From Streptococcus mitis bv. 2 str. SK95 (GTDB lineage: Bacteria; Bacillota; Bacilli; Lactobacillales; Streptococcaceae), in the NCBI RefSeq assembly GCF_000222705.1, contig NZ_AFUB01000055.1, positions 31,973 to 95,972 of the forward strand: 64,000 nucleotides of DNA. The letters run 5' to 3'. Positions 54,990 to 63,396 of the stretch are shown here, piece by piece. Made by a program: the position numbers and the translations under genes. The notes below the pieces were generated by a model. It was given only the letters and a program-made list of their open reading frames with translations. It was not told the origin of the DNA and searched no databases. How positions within the stretch are numbered: the stretch's first letter is position 1; the number at the start of each line of letters is the position of its first letter.

Positions 54990-55595
54990 TTAATGCATCC
55001 TAAACTGATCCACCCGAATAGTATACTTTTTATCTTCAATTTCTTTAGCATCTTCATCTTCTGTCGGATAGATATCAACCCAAAATTCTCTCCTTTGTCC
55101 TTTCAACTTGACTTTATAGCGATAGCCGTCATCGTATAGTCCTACCGTCTCGGTAGTTACAGATTGAAAATTCGGAAGAGCTTCAATTTCTTTTTTTATA
55201 GTCTGGGATAGATTGTTGAGCACTACATATTGCTCCCCTTTTGAGGCTACAGGAATATGAACTGTCGCTTTTTCCAAGCGATGTGATTTTGAAAATGTGA
55301 ATCTTGCTCGACCTGTATAACCATTCAAAGCAATATTTTCGTAATCATAGAAAAGGCGTCCCGTTTTATAGAAATAGGGGTCTTCTGCATGCCAAGTATC
55401 TCGATAGGCCATCTCTGTTTCCTCCACCACTTCACTAGCCTCTCCAAATACTTCTTCAAAGGATTTAAGAGACATGTCGAATGAAAGTGTTTCAAACAAG
55501 ACCAGTTGTGTCTGTTTAACATTCTGGCAAGCTGATAAAAGCATGAGTAAAGCTCCAAGAGCAAGCAAACTACTGATTATTTTTGTAAATTTCAT
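54990..55595 (-). CDS. putative lipoprotein with apparently leaderless transcript
   Basis: 201-residue lipoprotein: signal peptide MKFTKIISSLLALGALLMLL with lipobox LSAC (Cys23). A ~175-residue domain follows (SFDMSLKSFEEVFGEASEVVEE...; YRYKVKLKGQRREFWVDIYP). I do not recognise the family. No Shine-Dalgarno is present; instead a good promoter ends six bases before the ATG. It is separated from the azlCD genes by ~140 bp. Confidence 0.75.
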   Translation of the reverse strand: MKFTKIISSLLALGALLMLLSACQNVKQTQLVLFETLSFDMSLKSFEEVFGEASEVVEETEMAYRDTWHAEDPYFYKTGRLFYDYENIALNGYTGRARFTFSKSHRLEKATVHIPVASKGEQYVVLNNLSQTIKKEIEALPNFQSVTTETVGLYDDGYRYKVKLKGQRREFWVDIYPTEDEDAKEIEDKKYTIRVDQFRMH

Positions 55596-55601
55596 ATTTC
55601 T

Positions 55602-55630
55602 ACTATACAAAAAAACTCTAGAATTGACAA
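55602..55630 (-). promoter_or_regulatory. promoter of the lipoprotein gene (leaderless)
   Basis: Minus-strand -35 TTGTCA (55625-55630), 17-bp spacer, -10 TATAGT (55602-55607), then AGAAAT and the ATG. The expected start site falls on or within a base or two of the start codon. Confidence 0.6.
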
Positions 55631-55776
55631 ACTTTGATAGAGTCGGATTCCGTGATTAGATTTTAAAAATGCTTCTTTTTGTTTTAAATTGAGCAAGAGT
55701 CAGTAACAAACCGTCATAATAAGAAAAAGACTGGGAAGCCAGCCTTATCTATGTGATGTAAAAATTTCTGCTAAAT

Positions 55777-56451
55777 CTAATATCCAAACACCAATAAGCT
55801 CACGATAATTAAAAAGCTATTCCACAAGATGTGGAGTGCCATTGACCAATAAATTGAACGTGTATAGCGAAAGAGCATACAGAGTAGCAGACCTGCTCCT
55901 GCATAAATGATGAAGTCTGTTATCACCCATCCATATTGCAAAACATGGATAAGACTGAATAGAGTCGAGGAGACAATTATGTCAACATAGTATTTTTTAA
56001 ATTTAGTTAGGGATGTCATCAGAAGCCCCCGAAAAACCAACTCTTCAACTATAGGAGCAATGAGACTACCGTATAAAATGCGCGTTATAAAGTAACTAAT
56101 TCCTGTCAAATTAGCTGCTTCTTTCACTATTGCACTCCCATTTTGCGTGCTAGGAAAGATCCGAGTCATTATATTTACCCACAAAAACATCAATATAAAG
56201 GAAAGAAAGAAAATACCCAGATAGGACCAACGAAACTGGAATCGACCGTACTCTTTCCAACGTTGACTCTTAACAAGAATCACAGTAGCAGCAATTCCCT
56301 CAATCACTATCAATAAAATTTGAATCCCATAAAATCCAAAGTCGGATAATTGGTTCACTGAATCTAATTTTGCTACAAGATTAAAAATCAAGTAATAGGA
56401 CACAAGCACCAAAATTGTCCCTAAATAAAATTTCGTTTCTTTCCTTTTCAT
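55777..56451 (-). CDS. CPBP family intramembrane metalloprotease
   Basis: 224 residues, six to eight helices. The glutamate motif EELVFRG is at about residues 137-143 and the downstream His motif LFSLIHVLQYG near residue 165; both CAAX/CPBP motifs are intact. Members act as prenyl-protein peptidase-like or bacteriocin-immunity proteins. A second, paralogous CPBP gene and an Rgg regulator lie just upstream. Confidence 0.87.
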   Translation of the reverse strand: MKRKETKFYLGTILVLVSYYLIFNLVAKLDSVNQLSDFGFYGIQILLIVIEGIAATVILVKSQRWKEYGRFQFRWSYLGIFFLSFILMFLWVNIMTRIFPSTQNGSAIVKEAANLTGISYFITRILYGSLIAPIVEELVFRGLLMTSLTKFKKYYVDIIVSSTLFSLIHVLQYGWVITDFIIYAGAGLLLCMLFRYTRSIYWSMALHILWNSFLIIVSLLVFGY

Positions 56452-56621
56452 AGTTGATCCTTTTAAGTTTTATTTACGTCTTCTTTCAGCCAAGCCTGCC
56501 CAGAGTCCTTTCATCCAATCAAAAGCTCCGTAAGGGCTTGGTCCAATACCACAAACTGACTCAGGAATTTTTTATGTTATAACTAGTATTTTCTTTGTCT
56601 AATTAGGATTCTTGAAAAATT

Positions 56622-57290
56622 TTAAAACAATAAAGGGAGAATCTGGCCAATGCCATTGTAGACTATATGCAATCCAATAGGCCAATAAATCGACTTTGTC
56701 ACTCTAAATAAGACTGCAGATATGAGACCACCACCCATATAGAAGAAAAAGTCTGTCAAGATCCATCCATGACTACTAATGTGCAAGATTCCAAATAATA
56801 TAGCTGATCCGAGTACATCCAGTCCCCATTTCTTTCCTTTTTCCAGAGCGATCATCACCAACCCACGATAGATTATCTCTTCAAAAATGGGACCTGCAAT
56901 CACAGGATAGAAAAAATACATCAAAAATACCGTAGCTCCTGTAAAAGTAGGAACATCCAGTTGATAAGCAATTTCATTTTTGGTAGGCGGAAAAATAAAA
57001 AATGTGACGAAATTCCAAATAACAAAAGCTAGGAGAGCTAGGAAGGAATAAAAAAGATAAGCTCCCTTAAATTTCCTACTGTTGATTTTCTGCCATTTCC
57101 CTGCTTGAATCATAACAATAATAGCAAGCAGAACCACAAGAAAATTCAACATCATATCCGACAAATAATAGGCAAAGTCAGATAGACCAGCAGCAAGGTC
57201 ACTGTGTAAAACCAAACGAATGAAGAACTGGTCAGCAATGACAAGTAGAACAGCTATAAAAAAGTAGTAGCGTGAGATTATCTTTTTCAT
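56622..57290 (-). CDS. CPBP family intramembrane metalloprotease (paralogue)
   Basis: 222 residues with EEIIYRG (~residue 142) and ILFGILHISSHG (~170) motifs intact, resembling the neighbouring CPBP protein throughout. Start at 57288-57290 after GGAGAAAATAGA. Its promoter has an extended -10 (TGT-TATACT, minus strand 57322-57327) and two inverted repeats upstream, suggesting control by the adjacent Rgg protein. Possible role in peptide processing or immunity. Confidence 0.87.
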   Translation of the reverse strand: MKKIISRYYFFIAVLLVIADQFFIRLVLHSDLAAGLSDFAYYLSDMMLNFLVVLLAIIVMIQAGKWQKINSRKFKGAYLFYSFLALLAFVIWNFVTFFIFPPTKNEIAYQLDVPTFTGATVFLMYFFYPVIAGPIFEEIIYRGLVMIALEKGKKWGLDVLGSAILFGILHISSHGWILTDFFFYMGGGLISAVLFRVTKSIYWPIGLHIVYNGIGQILPLLF

Positions 57291-57302
57291 TCTATTTTCT
57301 CC

Positions 57303-57400
57303 TATACTATGAAATAAGGATAGTATAACACGGAAATCACCACATTTTAGAAAATCGCATATTTGACATTTTTTCTTATAGAAATCTCTCATTTGCGATT
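57303..57400. promoter_or_regulatory. rgg-CPBP intergenic inverted repeats
   Basis: TATACTA (57303-57309) and TAGTATA (57321-57327) are inverted copies, the second overlapping the -10 of the CPBP promoter. A wider pair, AATCGCA (57353-57359) and TGCGATT (57394-57400), flanks the upstream region. They are candidate Rgg operator or leader structures. Confidence 0.4.
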
Positions 57401-57405
57401 GTTGA

Positions 57406-58269
57406 CTAATCGATAAGCTCTTTGTATTGCTGCAAACGCAATTTAAAAAGGGCTGTTAATTGAGGATTTTCTAATATTTGTAGAGATTGGATAAAGTGTT
57501 CAATCTCTTTTTGATTACTTCCCTTAGTTTGAAGGAAAACACTCATTTTCTTTAAAAATTGCCACAATAATTTCTCAAAAACATCGTATGGACGGAGCAT
57601 GCTCTCCAACTCAGACTCAAAGATTGGGATGTAAGAGAAAAGCTTACGCTCCATGAACTCTGATATGATATTCAGATAGCCACTTTTCATATACAGTCTA
57701 TTGTGTGCCAATTCTTTAAATTCCTTGGATTTTTCGAGTAAGGAGGTTGATAAAAAGATCAGATCTTGATTACTCAAGAAGGGCATAGTGTTACAAAATA
57801 TATAGAGTTCAAACCAGGTCCAAGACTCGATAGCATAAAGGTAGGTGGTCAAAAACTCACGATCCTCCTCTTCGAGCAGATAGCTTTTATCCAAGGAATG
57901 GATGGCATCTTTGATCACGATGGCATTCAAACGACGATAGGTCTGCGCTATCTGTTCCTGCTCGATTTCCTCCAACAGTTGCTCTAAACCCGCTATATCT
58001 TGATGGGCAAAGCGATCCACAACCTTTCGACCAAATCGCATATGTGGGGATTCTTGATAGTTGTTGAGCTTGTGTCCAAACTCATCGAAGGTCACATTTA
58101 TCCCTTGGATAGCTAGTATCAGTTTATCCGCAGACAGCATAGACCGTCCCAGTTCAAACTTGGATAACTGGGATGCTGTCAGACCCTCACAAGCCACATC
58201 TGACTGCTTGAGTTTCCTCGCCAGGCGCAATTCCTTGTATAATTCTCCCAATTCCTGTTTTTCAATCAT
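57406..58269 (-). CDS. Rgg/MutR family transcriptional regulator
   Basis: 287 residues. N-terminal XRE HTH (residues ~5-60; RLARKLKQSDVACEGLTASQLSKFELGRS) and a long alpha-helical TPR-like peptide-sensing domain to the C-terminus, the standard Rgg architecture. Start at 58267-58269 after GGGGAG. No obvious SHP pheromone gene is adjacent. A perfect ComX box (58306-58313) lies upstream, hinting at competence-linked expression. The probable targets are the downstream CPBP genes. Confidence 0.9.
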   Translation of the reverse strand: MIEKQELGELYKELRLARKLKQSDVACEGLTASQLSKFELGRSMLSADKLILAIQGINVTFDEFGHKLNNYQESPHMRFGRKVVDRFAHQDIAGLEQLLEEIEQEQIAQTYRRLNAIVIKDAIHSLDKSYLLEEEDREFLTTYLYAIESWTWFELYIFCNTMPFLSNQDLIFLSTSLLEKSKEFKELAHNRLYMKSGYLNIISEFMERKLFSYIPIFESELESMLRPYDVFEKLLWQFLKKMSVFLQTKGSNQKEIEHFIQSLQILENPQLTALFKLRLQQYKELID

Positions 58270-58305
58270 GACCAAACTCCCCTTTAAAGATTCCCTTTAC
58301 TATTC

Positions 58306-58313
58306 TATTCGTA
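58306..58313 (-). promoter_or_regulatory. ComX cin-box upstream of rgg
   Basis: Minus-strand TACGAATA, the exact com-box consensus, preceded by a T-tract (AATTTT), 36 bp before the rgg start codon. A sigma-A style -10 (TAGAAT) overlaps it, so vegetative use cannot be excluded. Confidence 0.5.
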
Positions 58314-58356
58314 AAAATTTTTACTTTTTAACATATTATAAAATATTTTAGCAAAA

Positions 58357-58375
58357 AAGCCAGCTCAAAGCTGAC
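58357..58375 (-). terminator. tsaD terminator
   Basis: Minus-strand AGTCAGCT-TTG-AGCTGGCT hairpin followed by TTTTTG, directly after the tsaD stop. Confidence 0.8.
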
Positions 58376-58378
58376 TCT

Positions 58379-59389
58379 TTATTCTATGGTATCAAAGGCG
58401 AGGCTCGGTTTGGCGTTGAGATCCAAGCCTGCAAAGTTTTCTTTGTTCCACTCGCTAACGCTGGCATAGGCAATCATTCCTGCATTGTCTCCGCAAAGTC
58501 GTAGAGGTGGGATGATAACCTTGACATCTGTGATTTCGACTGCTAGGCGTTCTCTGAGGCCTTTATTAGCTGCTACACCACCTGCCACGACCAGAGTTTT
58601 AACAGGATATTTCTCCAAAGCTTTCTTGGTTTTGGCCATAAGAATATCCATGACTGCTGCTTGGAAGGATGCACACAAATCCTCTGTAGACAGGCTTTCT
58701 CCCTTTTGCTCAGCATTATGATGGAGATTGATAAAGGCAGACTTCAAACCTGAGAATGAAAACTCTAGATTGTCCTCCTTAATCATGGCACGAGGGAAAT
58801 CATAAATATCCTGCCCCTGATGAGCCAACTCATCAATCTCGCGACCTGCAGGATAGGTCAAGCCCATGACACGACCGACCTTGTCATAAGCCTCCCCAAC
58901 CGCATCATCTCGTGTCTCCCCAACAATCTTGTAATCGCCAGCCTCAGAAACATAGACCAACTCTGTGTGGCCACCGCTGACCAAGAGGGCCAACAAAGGA
59001 AACTCCAAAGGCTCCACACTCTGAGCCGCCATGAGGTGGCCAGCCATGTGGTTAACGGGAATTAGAGGCAAGCCATGCGCCCAAGCAAAGGCCTTGGCAG
59101 CTGACAAACCAACTAGCAGAGCTCCAACCAATCCAGGTCCATAGGTAACCGCAACAGCTGTAACGTCCTCTTCGGTAATTCCTGCTTCTACTAGAGCCTC
59201 CTCGATACAGGCTGTAATGACCTCGACATGGTGACGACTGGCAACTTCTGGCACCACGCCCCCAAAGCGTTTGTGACTCTCAATTTGACTTGCAATGACA
59301 TTGGACAAGAGCTCATCGTCGTTTTTCAAGACAGCGACACTGGTCTCGTCACAGGATGTTTCAAATGCTAAAATATATCTATCCTTCAT
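58379..59389 (-). CDS. tsaD: tRNA N6-adenosine threonylcarbamoyltransferase TsaD
   Basis: 336-residue ASKHA-fold catalytic subunit for t6A37 tRNA modification. Metal ligands His114 and His118 (NHMAGH), the substrate loop [12 protein letters not shown] and the C-terminal [11 protein letters not shown] are intact. Overlaps rimI by 11 bp in the tsaB-rimI-tsaD operon. Confidence 0.96.
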   Translation of the reverse strand: MKDRYILAFETSCDETSVAVLKNDDELLSNVIASQIESHKRFGGVVPEVASRHHVEVITACIEEALVEAGITEEDVTAVAVTYGPGLVGALLVGLSAAKAFAWAHGLPLIPVNHMAGHLMAAQSVEPLEFPLLALLVSGGHTELVYVSEAGDYKIVGETRDDAVGEAYDKVGRVMGLTYPAGREIDELAHQGQDIYDFPRAMIKEDNLEFSFSGLKSAFINLHHNAEQKGESLSTEDLCASFQAAVMDILMAKTKKALEKYPVKTLVVAGGVAANKGLRERLAVEITDVKVIIPPLRLCGDNAGMIAYASVSEWNKENFAGLDLNAKPSLAFDTIE

Positions 59390-59816
59390 CTACTTCTCTC
59401 TTCATGATGATGGCGTCCTCGACTGGATCATGGTAGTAGGCCTTTCGCTCAGCGATGACCGCCATCTTTTCTTTCTTGTAAAATGCTTGCGCTCGATGAT
59501 TTGACTTTCTGACTTCAAGGAAAATTTCCTTATCTGTCGGCAATTGAGCAAACAAGGCTGACGCAATTTCCTGACCCTGATAGACTTTTTTGACAGCGAT
59601 TTGTAGGACTTCTGCTTCAAAGAGATTCTCCTGCACAGCTAAAATACCTATCATTTCTGCTCCCTCATAAGCCAGAGCATACCAAGTCTGGTCTTGGGAC
59701 AGGTCTGCTTGGATTTGTTCCAGCGTCCAAGGACTGACTGGGTAAACATCTGCCATGACAGCGTAGATGGCTTGAGCCAGGTCAGGTTGCTGTTGAATTC
59801 GTTTGATTTCAATCAT
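59379..59816 (-). CDS. rimI: ribosomal protein alanine N-acetyltransferase RimI
   Basis: 145-residue GNAT enzyme acetylating the N-terminus of S18. Acetyl-CoA region [21 protein letters not shown], and the C-terminal [17 protein letters not shown] typical of RimI. Overlaps tsaB by 4 bp and tsaD by 11 bp. Confidence 0.92.
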   Translation of the reverse strand: MIEIKRIQQQPDLAQAIYAVMADVYPVSPWTLEQIQADLSQDQTWYALAYEGAEMIGILAVQENLFEAEVLQIAVKKVYQGQEIASALFAQLPTDKEIFLEVRKSNHRAQAFYKKEKMAVIAERKAYYHDPVEDAIIMKREVDEG

Positions 59817-60496
59817 AGGCGTTTAATGTAAGACTCGCCAGACTCGGTGTGATTCTTAAGCCAATTTTCCTCAGCCTCAACTCGTTTGAGATAATTTGGC
59901 ACAAAGTCGTGCAAGGAGGCTGCTTCCCTATCCCAAGCCAAAAGAGCAAGATTAGCTGCATTTGGCAAGGTTTCTTGATAGCTAGCTTGTGGTAGCTGTT
60001 CTTGGATCTGCTCCACAAAGGGACCGACTTCTCCGACAAAGGTCACCTGTTCAGCATCCTTGACCTGCTCTAGCACTTCCGCAAAGGACAGGTGTGCTTC
60101 TGGCATGACAGGTTTGGCATTTTCATAAAATCCTGCGTAAACATTGTTGCGACGCGCATCCATCAAAGGGACAAACAAGCCTTCTTGTTGGCGTGGTACC
60201 AGAGCCAAGAGACTGGACATCCCAACTAACTCAATGTTCAGGGTATGAGCCAAGGTCTTAGCAGTTGCTACCGCAATTCGCAAGCCTGTGTAGCTACCTG
60301 GCCCTTCAGCTACCACGATTCGATCCAAATCTTTGGGCGTCAGGTCCAGACTGGCCATCAAAAAATCGATGGCTGGCATGAGGGTAATACTGTGATTTTT
60401 CTTGATATTGATTATGGTCTCGGCAAGAACCTGCTTATCCTCTAAAATGGCAAGAGAAAGAGCCTTGCTAGACGTATCAAAAGCTAATACTTTCAT
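59813..60496 (-). CDS. tsaB: tRNA threonylcarbamoyladenosine biosynthesis protein TsaB
   Basis: 227-residue ASKHA-fold partner of TsaD, beginning MKVLAFDTSSKALSLAIL with the motif GPGSYTGLRIAVATAKTLA near residue 65. First gene of the operon; a TATAAT -10 lies ~35 bp upstream on the minus strand. Confidence 0.94.
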   Translation of the reverse strand: MKVLAFDTSSKALSLAILEDKQVLAETIINIKKNHSITLMPAIDFLMASLDLTPKDLDRIVVAEGPGSYTGLRIAVATAKTLAHTLNIELVGMSSLLALVPRQQEGLFVPLMDARRNNVYAGFYENAKPVMPEAHLSFAEVLEQVKDAEQVTFVGEVGPFVEQIQEQLPQASYQETLPNAANLALLAWDREAASLHDFVPNYLKRVEAEENWLKNHTESGESYIKRL

Positions 60497-60644
60497 AACA
60501 CATTCCTATCTTTTTGTCTGTTTACTATTATACTACAAAAGCCAACGCATGGGAATTTTCTTTCTTCCCAAACAAAAAGCCCTACCACTTAGACAAAGAG
60601 GAAGGCACAAAAATTCAAAAAAATTTTACATTTTTCCTATCTTT

Positions 60645-60652
60645 TCCGAATA
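60645..60652 (+). promoter_or_regulatory. possible ComX box upstream of 66-aa membrane protein
   Basis: TCCGAATA fits TNCGAATA and follows a T-rich tract (TTTTTCCTATCTTT). It lies 53 bp upstream of the ORF at 60705. Pneumococcal small genes near tsaB are late-competence genes, from memory, which fits. Confidence 0.4.
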
Positions 60653-60704
60653 GAAAAGTAACCAAGGCAATTGAAAGGATCTTCGTAAGAAATTTGGATA
60701 AGTC

Positions 60705-60905
60705 ATGCTAGATAAAAGGCACATTTTTAGAAGGGTAAATTTTATTCTCTTCATCTCTTACAGTTTGCTCATCATTTTCAATGATTTAAACATAATCGTT
60801 ACACCCTTACCAGTTGATTCATCTGTTTACATTGTTTTCTTTTTATGCTTCAACTCGATTTTCGATACGAGAAATCATCATCGTAACAATAAAGAGCTCA
60901 TCTAA
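60705..60905 (+). CDS. small hydrophobic protein (66 aa)
   Basis: Two hydrophobic stretches (VNFILFISYSLLIIF, ~11-25; VYIVFFLCFNSIF, ~41-53) with basic ends (MLDKRHIFRR, NHHRNNKELI). The ribosome binding site is weak (GGATAAG). It lies between divergent tsaB and a convergent small gene, ends just before a terminator hairpin (60912-60948), and has a ComX-like box upstream. Real expression is plausible rather than certain. Confidence 0.5.
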   Translation: MLDKRHIFRRVNFILFISYSLLIIFNDLNIIVTPLPVDSSVYIVFFLCFNSIFDTRNHHRNNKELI

Positions 60906-60911
60906 AAATAG

Positions 60912-60948
60912 AAAAATCCGCCCCATCTATCAAGACGAGGTGGATTTT
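60912..60948. terminator. terminator between two small membrane protein genes
   Basis: AAAATCCGCCCC...GAGGTGGATTTT imperfect hairpin flanked by A and T tracts, between convergent genes. Confidence 0.6.
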
Positions 60949-60972
60949 CTTATATTAGATGAATAATTAAGT

Positions 60973-61188
60973 TTAAGCATTTAAACCGAAGTGAAAAACG
61001 AGCCAGACAACATAGGTGACAAGGAGCAGAAATATAGAGTAGAGTGTTACAAAGGTCAGTTTCCAAAGGAATTTTGTTTTTCGGTGCTCTAGATATGTAA
61101 AAATAAGATTTCCTCCATAAACACAAGCTACAAAGACTACAAACATCAAGAGGCGAACTCCAATCGCAAATTCAAACAAACTAAACAT
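60973..61188 (-). CDS. small membrane protein (71 aa)
   Basis: Two membrane helices (RLLMFVVFVACVYGGNLIF, ~12-30; LTFVTLYSIFLLLVTYVVWL, ~44-63) joined by a basic cytosolic loop (LEHRKTKFLWK). It is preceded by AAGGAGGATTAAG, an excellent ribosome binding site, which supports a real gene. Function unknown. Confidence 0.65.
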   Translation of the reverse strand: MFSLFEFAIGVRLLMFVVFVACVYGGNLIFTYLEHRKTKFLWKLTFVTLYSIFLLLVTYVVWLVFHFGLNA

Positions 61189-61334
61189 TCTTAATCCTCC
61201 TTATTTTAAAAACTATAGGAAATATTCCCATCCATAAACTTCCCTTTCCATTATAACACCTAAGCGCTCTCCGACCAAATCCTACCTGTCTTTTTGTTCC
61301 TTCTTCCCCTCCCGACTTTCTCATTTTCCGTCTT

Positions 61335-61362
61335 TTACTAATTTTTCATTTTGTGGTATAAT
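61335..61362 (+). promoter_or_regulatory. rpoY-rnjA promoter
   Basis: -35 TTACTA (61335-61340), 16-bp spacer, extended -10 TGG-TATAAT (61357-61362), giving a ~105-nt leader before rpoY. Confidence 0.65.
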
Positions 61363-61473
61363 TGAAATAATTGTAACGAATCAAGGTCAATCTAGACACA
61401 AAATGGAATGAAATCAAGCAAATCTCTACTAAAAGTTTGGAATAAGCTGACCTGTAAAATAGAAAGGAACTAT

Positions 61474-61707
61474 ATGATTTACAAAGTTTTTTATCAAGAA
61501 ACAAAAGAACGTAGCCCACGTCGTGAAACAACACGCTCACTTTACCTAGACATCGATGCCAACTCAGAACTTGAGGGCCGTATCGCTGCTCGCCAACTTG
61601 TCGAAGAAAACCGCCCAGAGTACAATATCGAGTATATCGAACTCTTGTCTGACAAATTGCTAGATTACGAAAAAGAAACTGGCGCTTTCGAAATCACGGA
61701 GTTCTAA
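61474..61707 (+). CDS. rpoY: RNA polymerase epsilon subunit
   Basis: 77-residue Firmicute-specific small RNA polymerase subunit (formerly DUF1447), starting [18 protein letters not shown] after AGAAAGGAAC. Its fold resembles phage Gp2. Always next to rnjA, which begins one base after its stop. Confidence 0.95.
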   Translation: MIYKVFYQETKERSPRRETTRSLYLDIDANSELEGRIAARQLVEENRPEYNIEYIELLSDKLLDYEKETGAFEITEF

Positions 61708-61708
61708 T

Positions 61709-63391
61709 ATGGCCTACACTCTTAAACCTGAAGAAGTCGGCGTTTTTGCCATCGGTGGTCTGGGAGAAATCGGGAAAAACACTTACGGAATTGAATACCA
61801 AGACGAAATTATCATCGTCGATGCTGGGATCAAATTCCCGGAAGATGACTTGCTGGGTATCGACTACGTTATCCCTGACTACTCTTACATCGTGGACAAT
61901 ATCGACCGCGTCAAGGCTGTTTTGATTACACACGGACACGAGGACCACATCGGTGGGATTCCTTTCCTGCTTAAGCAAGCAAATGTCCCTATCTACGCTG
62001 GACCACTTGCCTTGGCTTTGATCCGTGGAAAACTCGAAGAACATGGCCTCTTGCGCAACGCCAAACTTTACGAAATCAACCACAACACTGAGTTGACCTT
62101 TAAAAATCTCAAGGCAACTTTCTTTAGAACAACCCACTCCATTCCAGAGCCTTTAGGGATTGTCATTCATACTCCTCAAGGGAAAATCGTCTGTACGGGT
62201 GACTTTAAGTTTGACTTTACTCCAGTTGGGGAACCTGCAGACCTGCACCGTATGGCAGCCCTTGGTGAAGAAGGCGTGCTCTGCCTCCTCTCTGACTCGA
62301 CAAATGCAGAAGTACCAACCTTTACCAACTCTGAAAAAGTCGTTGGTCAGTCTATCATGAAGATCATTCAAGGTATTGAAGGACGTATTATCTTTGCATC
62401 CTTTGCCTCAAACATCTTCCGTCTCCAGCAAGCAACAGATGCTGCTGTTAAGACTGGACGCAAAATTGCGGTCTTTGGTCGTTCTATGGAAAAGGCCATT
62501 GTCAACGGGATCGAGCTTGGCTACATCAAAGCTCCTAAGGGAACCTTTATCGAGCCAAATGAAATCAAAGACTACCCTGCAGGCGAGGTTCTTATCCTTT
62601 GTACAGGTAGTCAAGGGGAGCCTATGGCAGCCCTCTCTCGTATCGCCAACGGAACTCACCGTCAGGTACAACTCCAACCAGGTGATACCGTTATCTTCTC
62701 TTCTAGCCCAATCCCTGGAAACACCACTAGCGTCAACAAGCTGATTAATATTATCTCAGAAGCTGGTGTCGAAGTCATCCACGGTAAAATCAACAATATC
62801 CACACCTCTGGGCACGGTGGTCAGCAAGAGCAAAAACTCATGCTCCGCTTGATCAAGCCCAAATACTTCATGCCTGTTCATGGTGAATACCGTATGCAGA
62901 AAGTCCATGCTGGACTAGCGGTGGATACTGGTGTCGAGAAGGACAATATCTTTATCATGAGCAATGGTGATGTGCTTGCCCTTACTGCAGATTCTGCTCG
63001 TATCGCAGGCCACTTCAATGCCCAAGACATTTATGTCGATGGAAATCGTATTGGTGAAATCGGTGCGGCTGTCCTCAAAGACCGTAGAGATCTATCTGAA
63101 GATGGTGTCGTTCTAGCAGTCGCAACTGTTGACTTCAAGTCTAAAATGATCTTGTCTGGTCCTGACATCCTTAGCCGAGGCTTTGTCTACATGCGAGAGT
63201 CTGGCGACTTGATTCGCCAAAGCCAGCGCATCCTCTTCAATGCCATTCGTATCGCATTGAAAAACAAGGACGCTAGCGTACAATCTGTCAATGGTGCTAT
63301 TGTCAACGCCATTCGTCCTTTCCTCTATGAAAATACCGAACGTGAACCGATCATTATCCCGATGATCCTCACACCAGATGAAGAAGAATAA
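61709..63391 (+). CDS. rnjA: ribonuclease J1
   Basis: 560-residue beta-CASP metallo-beta-lactamase RNase with 5'-exonuclease and endonuclease activity, central to mRNA decay. The zinc motif HGHEDH is at residues 75-80, further ligands are in [11 protein letters not shown], the beta-CASP segment SSSPIPGNT is present, and the C-terminal [16 protein letters not shown] motifs are intact. Its ribosome binding site lies inside the rpoY end. An IS200-type element end lies six bases after the stop. Confidence 0.97.
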   Translation: MAYTLKPEEVGVFAIGGLGEIGKNTYGIEYQDEIIIVDAGIKFPEDDLLGIDYVIPDYSYIVDNIDRVKAVLITHGHEDHIGGIPFLLKQANVPIYAGPLALALIRGKLEEHGLLRNAKLYEINHNTELTFKNLKATFFRTTHSIPEPLGIVIHTPQGKIVCTGDFKFDFTPVGEPADLHRMAALGEEGVLCLLSDSTNAEVPTFTNSEKVVGQSIMKIIQGIEGRIIFASFASNIFRLQQATDAAVKTGRKIAVFGRSMEKAIVNGIELGYIKAPKGTFIEPNEIKDYPAGEVLILCTGSQGEPMAALSRIANGTHRQVQLQPGDTVIFSSSPIPGNTTSVNKLINIISEAGVEVIHGKINNIHTSGHGGQQEQKLMLRLIKPKYFMPVHGEYRMQKVHAGLAVDTGVEKDNIFIMSNGDVLALTADSARIAGHFNAQDIYVDGNRIGEIGAAVLKDRRDLSEDGVVLAVATVDFKSKMILSGPDILSRGFVYMRESGDLIRQSQRILFNAIRIALKNKDASVQSVNGAIVNAIRPFLYENTEREPIIIPMILTPDEEE

Positions 63392-63396
63392 ATCAT

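Noticed and set aside
60402-60711. Plus-strand frames upstream of the 66-aa ORF
   Set aside because: They overlap the tsaB start and an AT-rich promoter region, with no ribosome binding site and an implausible sequence.
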